From CAYFZR01 sp046760505 [NCBI: Candidatus Hydrothermarchaeota archaeon] (GTDB lineage: Archaea > CAYFZR01), in assembly GCA_046760505.1 (NCBI GenBank), contig JBHIEG010000036.1:1-14676 (forward strand): a stretch of 14,676 nt of DNA. The letters run 5' to 3'. The position numbers were made by a program, and so were the translations under genes. Every line of letters starts with the position of its first letter. Position 1 is the first letter of the stretch. Shown here piece by piece: positions 6,270 through 13,394 of the stretch. Below the pieces are notes generated by a model that ran no database searches, was not told the origin of the DNA, and saw nothing but the letters and a program-made list of their open reading frames with translations.

Positions 6270-7232
6270 ATGCTAAGAAATTTTCGTTTCCAGAAGTTTC
6301 GCTTTTTCTTAAGACCATTAGAGGATATAGAGCTTTCTTCTTTTAAAGGCGCAACACTGAGGGGAGGGTTTGGTAGTGCTTTCAGAAGGATTGTTTGCCT
6401 CAAAAGAGACCTTCCTGGATGTCAAGCGTGTCCGCTGAAAAAAGTCTGTGTCTATTCGTTCATCTTTGAAACCTCCCCTTCTGAAAACTCAACCAAATTA
6501 AGAAAAATGAAAGATATCCCTCGTCCATTTATCATAGAACCGCCCCTGGATGGAAGAAATATTTTTTCGGGTGAAGATTATCTTAGTTTTAATCTCATTC
6601 TCATCGGTCGAGCCATTGATTATCTCCCTTATTTTATATTTACTTTTGAAGAACTCGGTAAGAGGGGATTAGGAAAAGGAAGAGGCAAGTATGAGTTCGA
6701 TCGAGTGGAGGTTTCGCGGCCTGAATCGCAGGACAAGGCTGAGATAATTTATTCTGGAAAGGATAAAATAATTTGTGACTCCTTCGAGCCAATAAAAATT
6801 GAAAAAATACTTACTCAATCGAGCTCAATCAACTCCAATATTATTAGTCTTAAATTTCTCACACCAACCAGAATAAAATTTAACAATAAACTGCTTGGTT
6901 CTCCTGAATTTCATCATCTCATAAGAGCGCTTCTCCATAGAATTTCAGCGCTTTCTTACTTCCATTGTGGACAAGAACTTGAAGTTGATTTTAAAAGGAT
7001 AATTGAGAAAGCTGGAGAGGTAGAAAAGGTATCTTCTGAATTAACATGGTCAGAGTTTGAAAGATACTCCACCAGACAAAAAACAAGGATGAAGATGGGG
7101 GGATTTATAGGAAAAGTAACCTATCGAGGAGATGTTTCTGAATTTTTACCCTTTCTACTCCTGGGCGAACAGATTCACATCGGCAAATCCTGCACCTTCG
7201 GTTTTGGAAAATACATTGTCAATGCCGACTAA
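6270..7232 (+). CDS. cas6: Cas6 crRNA-processing endoribonuclease (RAMP)
   Basis: This 320-residue RAMP protein should cut precursor CRISPR RNA within repeats to give mature crRNA 5' ends. Evidence is the N-terminal ferredoxin-like strand followed by FKGATLRGGFGSAFRR, typical of this Cas6 branch. There is a cysteine cluster at 43, 51, 54 and 60 (GCQACPLKKVC) that probably binds metal. The C-terminal RAMP glycine-rich loop GKSCTFGFGKY lies at about 305-315. I start it at ATG 6270 because homologues of this type begin near MLRNFRFQKFRF and a consensus -10 box lies just upstream. The frame stays open to a TTG at 6210, which would add 20 lysine- and tyrosine-rich residues. It is the first gene of the CRISPR locus, 90 bases ahead of csm1. 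The catalytic residues could not be picked out with confidence. Confidence 0.88.
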   Translation: MLRNFRFQKFRFFLRPLEDIELSSFKGATLRGGFGSAFRRIVCLKRDLPGCQACPLKKVCVYSFIFETSPSENSTKLRKMKDIPRPFIIEPPLDGRNIFSGEDYLSFNLILIGRAIDYLPYFIFTFEELGKRGLGKGRGKYEFDRVEVSRPESQDKAEIIYSGKDKIICDSFEPIKIEKILTQSSSINSNIISLKFLTPTRIKFNNKLLGSPEFHHLIRALLHRISALSYFHCGQELEVDFKRIIEKAGEVEKVSSELTWSEFERYSTRQKTRMKMGGFIGKVTYRGDVSEFLPFLLLGEQIHIGKSCTFGFGKYIVNAD

Positions 7233-7238
7233 TTTTAG

Positions 7239-7250
7239 TTTTTGCAAAAA
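7239..7250. repeat. 12-bp perfect palindrome between cas6 and csm1
   Basis: TTTTTGCAAAAA is a perfect palindrome just after the cas6 stop, followed by more A and T runs to about 7259. It may act as a weak terminator or simply reflect base composition. The 90-base cas6-csm1 gap otherwise shows only the csm1 ribosome binding site, a G-run at 7314-7318. Confidence 0.3.
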
Positions 7251-7322
7251 ATTTTTATTTACTCTAGAAATATTTTGTATTAGTATTTAGCCACAAAAAA
7301 TGAGAGCATAAGCGGGGGAGTG

Positions 7323-9695
7323 ATGAATCACGAAAAAGAAGCCTACATATTGGGCGCCTTACTTCATGATATCGGCAAATTTGTCCAGAGAGCACAGAGA
7401 AATCCAAAAAGCAGAGACCATTGTAAATGGGGAGAAGAATGGTTTCAGGATAATCTTGCAGAAAAATTAACATCCGTCTTCACTGATGACGAGAAAGATA
7501 TAATAAGAAAATCGATTAATGTTCATCATGATTATTTTCCTTTCATCCAGTCAGCCGATGGCATTTCAGCATCTATGGATAGGATTTTGATTAAAAATGA
7601 AGAAGAGGGAGACCCCTTCACAGACCGACTGATTTCCATATTTTCGCGTATTTCAATTTCTAGGAAAGGGAAAGGAGAGCTTCACTATCATAATCTGGCT
7701 GAATTAGAAAAAGAAAATCTAGAAATGACATTTCCCATAAAAGAGAAAAAATGCAATTTCAATGAATATTCTGTTTTACTGGAAAAATTTAACAGCGAGA
7801 TAAAGAATTTAGATTTCAAAGAATTGACGCCAAAGCAAATTATCGAACAAATATATTTCATTCTATGGAAATACACTTGGTGCATTCCAAGTGCAGCGTA
7901 TAAGCATGAGCCAGACATTCCTCTTTTTGACCACTTAAAAATCTCGGCTGCAATTACAGCGTGCCTTTTTGATTATGATCAAAGATCGAAAAAGTCGGCA
8001 CCTGAAAAAAATAGAGAAGATGAAGAAGCTTTTGTTTATATAGCTGGAGATATTTCGGGAATTCAAAGCTTTATACTTGGAATTCTAACTCAACAGGGCA
8101 GAATTGCTAAGCGTCTCCGTGCTCGTTCCCTTCTTATTCAACTTTTATCAGAAATAGCCTCCCATCAGATATTGCATAAATTTGATCTACCTCTATGTAA
8201 CATAATTTCTTCAGCTGGAGGCAATTTTTATATTCTTGCTCCTAATATCCCCGAGGCAGAAAATCTGCTAAATGAACTACAGGAGTCCTTTGATAGATGG
8301 ATGTATGAAGAATACAGGGGTGAAATTTTCATTAGCCTTGCCTGGAGTAAAGCAAATAGCAATGATTTATCTTTCAACATAGATAACCTTTACGAAAAAA
8401 CTCACAAAAGATTACAGTTCAAGAAATACAGCCCCTTTAGGACAAATCTAATTAGTGATAATTCTTGGTCTACCAGAAAATTTTTGTTTAAAGAGGTAAT
8501 AGAGGGGGATGAGAAGGCGTGCGTGGGATGCCGCAAGCATCCTATTACTAATCAAGAAGAAAAGCTCTGCAAGTACTGCGACCTAGATAACAAAGTCGGT
8601 CAAAAATTAACAAGAGGTAAATATATTACCTATTTTTCTGATGATGCTCGCGCGTTTCCTTTGCTAAATTATTCTTTTGATATTTTGCCCAGCCTGAAAG
8701 AAGAAAAAAACGCCTACATGATCCAGGCACTAAACGACACAAAAAACCCGCAGATAGGATTCAAATTCATAGCAACTCATATTCCTACAGCAGAAGAAGT
8801 GGGGTGTAAAAAGGAGGAACATGAACATAAGCCAGGAACACCAGCACCAGCGTTTTTTGATTGTATTGCTGATGCATCTGAAGGGGATAAGTCATTAGCA
8901 TATGTTAAAGCTGATGTTGACAATATGGGAAAAATAATTAGGTATGGCTTCCACCCCTCCCTGCCAGAGGACAAATATGTCATTAAAGAAGTAAAACCAT
9001 CTGTCTCTCGCCTTTGCTCTTTGAGCAGAATGCTAGAAACATTTTTTGGCGGAGTAATACAGTTAGAGTTAGAAAAGGAGTTTCCTGAAATATACACTGT
9101 GTTTTCTGGAGGAGATGAGTTTTTTCTGCTGGGTCCATGGAATAAAATTATTGATTTTACAGAAAAAATAAGAAAAAAGTTCGATCAATTTACTGGGTTT
9201 AATCCAGACCTCACATTTTCAGCAGGGATTACGATGGCGAAACCTCATGAGCCTATATCTTTTTGTGCTGAATCAGTTAGCGAAGCATTGAATTGCTCAA
9301 AGGCAAGAAAAGATGAAACAGACATTGAATTGAAAAATGCTATTACTGTCTTTAATCAAACCTTGAGTTGGGATGAATTAAAGGATATTGTTTTGCCAGA
9401 AGTAAGGAAAATAAAGGAATGGGTGGATAAAGAACTTGTTTCTCGCCAATTTGCTTATTTACTTTGGCAATGCGCACTTAAGTATGAAATATATAAAAAA
9501 ACATGCAGAACAGATAGTCTGGAATTTGTTCCAATGCTTGCAGGAAGCATAAATCGCAATTTAGACCCAGTAAAGCAAGAAAAAATATTTAACTGGACAA
9601 AAAGTTTGTTGCCATCACAGAAGAAAGTATTTAGCGAGAAATTACAATTTTTAAGAACCATAATGGAGTATGTTCTGGCCTATACGAGGAGGTAA
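7323..9695 (+). CDS. csm1: Cas10/Csm1, large subunit of type III-A effector
   Basis: At about 790 residues this is a typical Cas10 of the Csm1 type. Domains in order: an N-terminal HD nuclease domain (GALLHDIGKF, His-Asp near 15-16, and VHHDY near 67-71), a first palm domain (IAGDISGIQSF near 240-250, SSAGGNFYI near 296-304), a zinc ribbon (cysteines near 400, 403, 416 and 419), and a second palm (VKADVDNMG near 528-536, SGGDEFFLLGPW near 595-605). A C-terminal helical region follows. Once target RNA binds the complex, the palm polymerase makes cyclic oligoadenylate and the HD domain may cut single-stranded DNA. The motif reads GGDE instead of the common GGDD. A GTG three bases upstream of the chosen ATG is an equally possible start; the G-rich ribosome site is close to both. 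csm2 follows after 2 bases. Confidence 0.95.
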   Translation: MNHEKEAYILGALLHDIGKFVQRAQRNPKSRDHCKWGEEWFQDNLAEKLTSVFTDDEKDIIRKSINVHHDYFPFIQSADGISASMDRILIKNEEEGDPFTDRLISIFSRISISRKGKGELHYHNLAELEKENLEMTFPIKEKKCNFNEYSVLLEKFNSEIKNLDFKELTPKQIIEQIYFILWKYTWCIPSAAYKHEPDIPLFDHLKISAAITACLFDYDQRSKKSAPEKNREDEEAFVYIAGDISGIQSFILGILTQQGRIAKRLRARSLLIQLLSEIASHQILHKFDLPLCNIISSAGGNFYILAPNIPEAENLLNELQESFDRWMYEEYRGEIFISLAWSKANSNDLSFNIDNLYEKTHKRLQFKKYSPFRTNLISDNSWSTRKFLFKEVIEGDEKACVGCRKHPITNQEEKLCKYCDLDNKVGQKLTRGKYITYFSDDARAFPLLNYSFDILPSLKEEKNAYMIQALNDTKNPQIGFKFIATHIPTAEEVGCKKEEHEHKPGTPAPAFFDCIADASEGDKSLAYVKADVDNMGKIIRYGFHPSLPEDKYVIKEVKPSVSRLCSLSRMLETFFGGVIQLELEKEFPEIYTVFSGGDEFFLLGPWNKIIDFTEKIRKKFDQFTGFNPDLTFSAGITMAKPHEPISFCAESVSEALNCSKARKDETDIELKNAITVFNQTLSWDELKDIVLPEVRKIKEWVDKELVSRQFAYLLWQCALKYEIYKKTCRTDSLEFVPMLAGSINRNLDPVKQEKIFNWTKSLLPSQKKVFSEKLQFLRTIMEYVLAYTRR

Positions 9696-9697
9696 AA

Positions 9698-10171
9698 ATG
9701 CTTAAAAAATGTGAAAGATGTGGGAAAGAATTTGACGCTCGTGATCCCACACATAAAATTTGTCAAGGATGCTTTCGAGAGAGGAATAAAGGATATATTC
9801 CAGAAGAATTATTGATTCGCTCTTACTTTAATGATAGAGGCAATTTCATAGAAGATATCTTTATAGATATTCCTGAAAGACTTGCAAATATTTTCCATTA
9901 TGATGGTCTGAAGAATACACAGGCACGATATTTTTATAATAAAATTTTGAGGGCCAAAGAAATAGCGTTGCGTGAAGGATTTGATTCAGCAAGACCTATT
10001 CTTAATGAATGTGTGCCAGAGATTCAAGGGAAGTTAAATCGAAGAATAAGTGGATTCACAGAAAGTTTCGCTAGTTTTTTAAAACATCATTTATCATCTA
10101 TCAAAGACGAGAGAACTTTAGAGGCATTTTATAAACATATAAAAAGTGTCTTGGATTTTCTTCCAAGATAA
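9698..10171 (+). CDS. csm2: Csm2 (Cas11-like small subunit) with N-terminal zinc-ribbon-like motif
   Basis: This 157-residue protein occupies the csm2 position between csm1 and csm3. Its all-helical core (about 35-157), with ARYFYNKILRAKEIA and a C-terminal FLKHHLS...FYKHIKSVLDF region, is Csm2-like. Csm2 lines the inner face of the effector along the crRNA-target duplex. The first 25 residues add a CxxC-x13-CxxC motif (Cys5, Cys8, Cys22, Cys25), which probably binds zinc and makes the protein somewhat longer than many Csm2 proteins. The gene starts 2 bases after csm1 with a strong GAGGAGG ribosome site at its start, so synthesis is coupled. Identification rests on gene order plus general fold pattern, since Csm2 is poorly conserved in sequence. 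Confidence 0.83.
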   Translation: MLKKCERCGKEFDARDPTHKICQGCFRERNKGYIPEELLIRSYFNDRGNFIEDIFIDIPERLANIFHYDGLKNTQARYFYNKILRAKEIALREGFDSARPILNECVPEIQGKLNRRISGFTESFASFLKHHLSSIKDERTLEAFYKHIKSVLDFLPR

Positions 10172-10185
10172 AAAAAGGAGGAAAG

Positions 10186-10875
10186 ATGAAGTTATTGAGC
10201 TATGCAAAATTAAGTGGAACTATTAAATTAAAGACAGGCTTACATATTGGGACAGGTGAAGAAGTTGGGAAAGGAGAACCATTGCCAGTTATGAGGTCAT
10301 TAAGAACCGGTCTTCCATATGTTCCGGGCTCATCTCTTAAGGGAAAAATGAGATGTCTTCTTGAGATTTCTTATGGAAAAATTGGAGAAAATAATGGTCC
10401 ATGCGATTGCGGTAGATGTCAAATATGTATTTTATTCGGAAGTGGAAGCACCAAAAAGATATTTGAGCCTACAAGACTTATCTTTCGTGATTCATATCTT
10501 AGCGAAAATTTTGAGAAAGAATTAGAAAAAATCGGATTAGAGGAAAAAACAGGTGTAAGAATCGATAGAAAAACAGGAACAGTTGCCAGAGGCGCTCTGT
10601 TTAATATACAAAGAGTTCCTGAAGGTTTTGAATTTGATTTCGAAATCTCAGCAAGAATATTTGAGAACGATGATAAAGAAGCTGTTAAAAAATGGCTAGC
10701 TATGGGCCTTTATTTTTTAGAACAGGATACATTTGGAGGAAGTGGCACAAGAGGAGCCGGGTACATCGAATTTAAAAATATAAAGTTTGATGACAAAGAA
10801 TTCGAGGAGGATTGGAGAGACAGATGTGCTGAAATAAAGGGGGAACTACTAGATCTAAAGATAAAAAAAGAATGA
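10186..10875 (+). CDS. csm3: Csm3 (Cas7 backbone RAMP), catalytic aspartate apparently absent
   Basis: This 229-residue RAMP matches Csm3: TGLHIG (17-22), YVPGSSLKGKMR (45-56), a cysteine knuckle CDCGRCQIC (Cys73, 75, 78, 81), LFGSGS, RLIFRDSYL (97-105), the thumb-like TGVRIDRKTG (122-131) and a C-terminal GGSGTRGAGY (184-193). Csm3 copies polymerise along the crRNA, and in most systems an Asp in a loop reading IDxPV/VDNPV cuts the target every 6 nt. Here the loop between TGLHIG and PGSS is about two residues shorter and reads GKGEPLPVM (28-36): a Pro occupies the Asp position with a Glu (residue 31) just before it. RNA slicing may therefore be lost or altered. The gene has a GGAGG ribosome site and overlaps csm4 by 4 bases (ATGA). 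Confidence 0.94.
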   Translation: MKLLSYAKLSGTIKLKTGLHIGTGEEVGKGEPLPVMRSLRTGLPYVPGSSLKGKMRCLLEISYGKIGENNGPCDCGRCQICILFGSGSTKKIFEPTRLIFRDSYLSENFEKELEKIGLEEKTGVRIDRKTGTVARGALFNIQRVPEGFEFDFEISARIFENDDKEAVKKWLAMGLYFLEQDTFGGSGTRGAGYIEFKNIKFDDKEFEEDWRDRCAEIKGELLDLKIKKE

Positions 10876-11780
10876 AAAAATTTTATCGATTATTCCTTGT
10901 ATTCAAAACACCTATTCTAACTCCCTTACAGGCTGACACAATCTTCGGACATCTCTGCTGGGTAATAGCTCATAAAGAAGGAGAAAATGGATTAAAAAAA
11001 TTTCTTGATCCATTTAAAAGAAGTAATCCCCCATTCATCATTTCAGATGGATTTCCTCATGAGCTTCTTCCCAAGCCGTTATCTGCTGAATTTTTGTGCC
11101 CGGAAGAAAAAAGGAAAGAAGTAAAGAAAAGGGAATGGATAAATATCGAAGAGTTCAATAAGGTAAGAAAGGCAATGCTATTTGAATTTCCTGCAGACCT
11201 TGAAAGTAGGGATATTCCTCAAAATATTCTTTCGATACACAATACAATAGACCGTATAACAAATACAGTTACTTCAGAAGTTGGTGTCTACAGCTTTCAC
11301 GAAACTGCAATTTCAAAGGTGTGTATCTATTTAAAAATTATTGAGGATGTAAGGTGGCTCGAAAGGATAAGAGAACTTTTCGAAGAACTTTCTAAAATTG
11401 GCTTTGGCAGGAAGAAATCAATTGGAAAGGGCCATTTTTCAATTGAAGACATTGAAATATTTAATGGGTTTTCGGAAATAGAAAATGCTGACGGATTTGT
11501 CACCCTTTCTAATTTCTGCCCTGCGGAAAATGACCCAGTCGATGGGCTTTACAAAACATTTGTTAAATATGGAAAACTTGGTGAGGAATTTACTTTTTGT
11601 GGCAATCCTTTCAAGAGGCCTCTGCTTATGATTAAAACTGGCTCCGTTTTTAAAACCAAGCGAAAACCAGAGGAATTTTATGGACGAATGATAAACGAAC
11701 GCATTTCACCCCAAATAGATAAAGTGGTTCAATATGCCTATGCGTTTCCTGTGCCCCTTAGCTATCCAAAAGAAATTTAA
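10872..11780 (+). CDS. csm4: Csm4 (Cas5-like RAMP subunit)
   Basis: This 302-residue RAMP has the Csm4 layout. The first strand YRLFLVFKTPILTPLQ leads into the ADTIFGHLCW helix (21-30), followed by SDGFPHELLPKP (58-69). A central strand pair NTIDRITNTV comes near 124-133, then the glycine-rich loop GFGRKKSIGKG (177-187), and the typical ending AYAFPVPL. Csm4 binds the 5' repeat-derived tag of crRNA and anchors Cas10 to the Csm3 filament. The start lies within the end of csm3 and no ribosome site is evident, so translation is probably coupled. The protein looks full-length, so the gene lost after it is a separate csm5 and not a part of csm4. Confidence 0.92.
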   Translation: MKKFYRLFLVFKTPILTPLQADTIFGHLCWVIAHKEGENGLKKFLDPFKRSNPPFIISDGFPHELLPKPLSAEFLCPEEKRKEVKKREWINIEEFNKVRKAMLFEFPADLESRDIPQNILSIHNTIDRITNTVTSEVGVYSFHETAISKVCIYLKIIEDVRWLERIRELFEELSKIGFGRKKSIGKGHFSIEDIEIFNGFSEIENADGFVTLSNFCPAENDPVDGLYKTFVKYGKLGEEFTFCGNPFKRPLLMIKTGSVFKTKRKPEEFYGRMINERISPQIDKVVQYAYAFPVPLSYPKEI

Positions 11781-11792
11781 TCCATAAAGATT

Positions 11793-12074
11793 ATGAAGTC
11801 TCAAAGAAATATTTTGATCTCCACTGTTGGGATAAGTCTTCTCTCTAATATCGAAAAACTTCCACAGGATAATCTCCTGAAAATAGAAAAAGTAAGAGGC
11901 AACTGGATCGGTCTTTCCAAGAGATTGCTAGAGGAATCGGCTGAGGATAAAGTGAATAAAATATGGCGAGAAAAGAAGTATATAAAGAAAATATATGATA
12001 ACCCAGACCTTTCTGAAAAAGAAAAATTAAAGATGGTTTTTATAGATTTAAGTGAGACCTATCTCAAGAAATAA
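11793..12074 (+). pseudogene. Short CARF-like protein or remnant (93 aa) in the csm5 position
   Basis: The 93-residue product starts with NILISTVGISLLSNI, the first β-strand and glycine loop of CARF domains of the APE2256/Csx1 type, in which such a segment binds cyclic oligoadenylate. The remaining 75 residues are charged and helical, with no second CARF strand motif and no HEPN, PD-(D/E)XK or other effector domain. Full CARF proteins of this group run to several hundred residues, and the next gene begins only 17 bases later, so the rest is not hidden in another frame. I read it as the remnant of a deleted CARF effector. A true small protein cannot be excluded because the frame is intact. Its ribosome site is weak. 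No csm5 sequence is present around it. Confidence 0.55.
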
Positions 12075-12091
12075 AAAAAGGAGATGCATGG

Positions 12092-13330
12092 ATGCCGAAG
12101 ACGCTGATCATAAGCGTTGGAGGAGCTCCCTCTCCTGTGATCTATTCTATCAATCAACACACGCCTGATTACATTATATTTTTTGCTTCTCTTGAATCGA
12201 AAGAACAGATACCTTACATTCTAAAAAAGATTGCATACACTCCGAAGGGAACCGAGAATATCGTCACGGAATCAGCTGAAAATATCAATGTCTGTTTAAG
12301 TCGTCTTCGCAGGGAACTTCCTCAGAAGTTACATCTCTATAAATCTAAGCTTCAGGAAACTATCGTTGATTATACAGGCGGCACAAAATGCATGTCCGCT
12401 GCTCTTGTTCTCTCGACCGTCGATTTGAGCTCTTCTTTTTCTTATATTGGTGGATTAGAGCGAGATAAGGGAGGCATAGGAATCACAATAAATGGAAAGG
12501 AGAGAGGATTTTATACGAATAATCCCTGGGATGAGCTTGCCATAGAAGCAAAGAAGAGAATCTCCCTTCTCTTCAATAGAGCCCGTTATCAAGCCGCTAA
12601 AGATGTGGTTGATAAAACTCTGGAGAAAGTGGCAAATAGAGAGAAGCCTTTATTTGAAATATTGGGCATCCTTATCCAGGGCTACATTTACTGGGATGGA
12701 TTCAAATATAAAACGGCTTTGAACAAGCTTGGAAGGGGGCAGAGGGATCTTAAAATTTATTGTGCGAACCTTGAAGAGAATCATCCCTGTGTCTGTCTTC
12801 AGAGGGATGTCGAAAGAAATATTCATTTTCTTTATCAAATTAAAAGCAGTAATAATCAGATTCTGGATTTAATAAGCAATGCGAGAAGAAGGGCAGAACT
12901 TGAAAACAGGTATGACGACGCTTTGATACGCCTATACAGGACCCTTGAAAAGAGGGCCCAGATTGAGATCCGCAAATACAAAATCGACCCTTCTGATGTT
13001 GATGCTCATCTCCTGCCTCCTTCAATTAGGGATGAGATAAAGAAAAAATATTTTGACAGAAGAAAAAACAAAATTAAGGCTCCTATGTATGCCTCTTATC
13101 AGATACTTAAAGAGAAAGAAAGGGAGCTTGGAACTCAAGGAATCGGACATAAGTTTTTTGACCATTATCATTTCATTGATAAAATCATTGCCTTAAGGAA
13201 TCAGAGCATATTGATCCATGGAGAGAATCCGATTGACGAATCCAAATATAAAGATGTTTATAAAAGAATCTTACAGTTTTTTGAAATCGAGGAGGATGAT
13301 ATTCCCCTTTTCCCTGTGTTTGAATTGTAA
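12092..13330 (+). CDS. csm6: Csm6-type CARF-HEPN ribonuclease (TIGR02710/Cas02710-like)
   Basis: This 412-residue protein joins an N-terminal CARF domain to a C-terminal HEPN RNase. The CARF domain opens with LIISVGGAPSPVIYSI (5-20) and has the ligand-loop signature DYTGGTKCMSAAL (93-105), the hallmark of the TIGR02710 group. A helical middle (about 150-300) leads to the HEPN motif ALRNQSILIHG, with Arg369 and His376 spaced as R-x6-H and Asn370 beside the Arg as in many HEPN RNases. Both activities therefore look intact: cyclic oligoadenylate from Cas10 should bind the CARF dimer and switch on non-specific RNA cleavage. The start at 12092 has AAGGAG 8 bases upstream; two ATGs at 12084 and 12088 are out of frame. 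It follows the CARF-like stub and precedes cas1. Confidence 0.92.
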   Translation: MPKTLIISVGGAPSPVIYSINQHTPDYIIFFASLESKEQIPYILKKIAYTPKGTENIVTESAENINVCLSRLRRELPQKLHLYKSKLQETIVDYTGGTKCMSAALVLSTVDLSSSFSYIGGLERDKGGIGITINGKERGFYTNNPWDELAIEAKKRISLLFNRARYQAAKDVVDKTLEKVANREKPLFEILGILIQGYIYWDGFKYKTALNKLGRGQRDLKIYCANLEENHPCVCLQRDVERNIHFLYQIKSSNNQILDLISNARRRAELENRYDDALIRLYRTLEKRAQIEIRKYKIDPSDVDAHLLPPSIRDEIKKKYFDRRKNKIKAPMYASYQILKEKERELGTQGIGHKFFDHYHFIDKIIALRNQSILIHGENPIDESKYKDVYKRILQFFEIEEDDIPLFPVFEL

Positions 13331-13331
13331 C

Positions 13332-13358
13332 CAGAAGCCGGGCTTGCTTCTGTGCAAG
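13332..13358. repeat. Two overlapping, mutually exclusive hairpins between csm6 and cas1
   Basis: CAGAAGC (13332-13338) pairs with GCTTCTG (13346-13352), 7 bp with a 7-base loop. CTTGC (13343-13347) can instead pair with GCAAG (13354-13358). The stems overlap, so only one can form in an RNA. No U-run follows, so a standard intrinsic terminator is unlikely. It may tune read-through from csm6 into the adaptation genes. Confidence 0.35.
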
Positions 13359-13394
13359 TTCTTTGAAAATTAAGCCAGAACTGGAGGATAGAAA

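Noticed and set aside
7239-7259. Intrinsic terminator after cas6
   Set aside because: The palindrome is nearly all A and T with no GC stem, so it is too weak to call a terminator.
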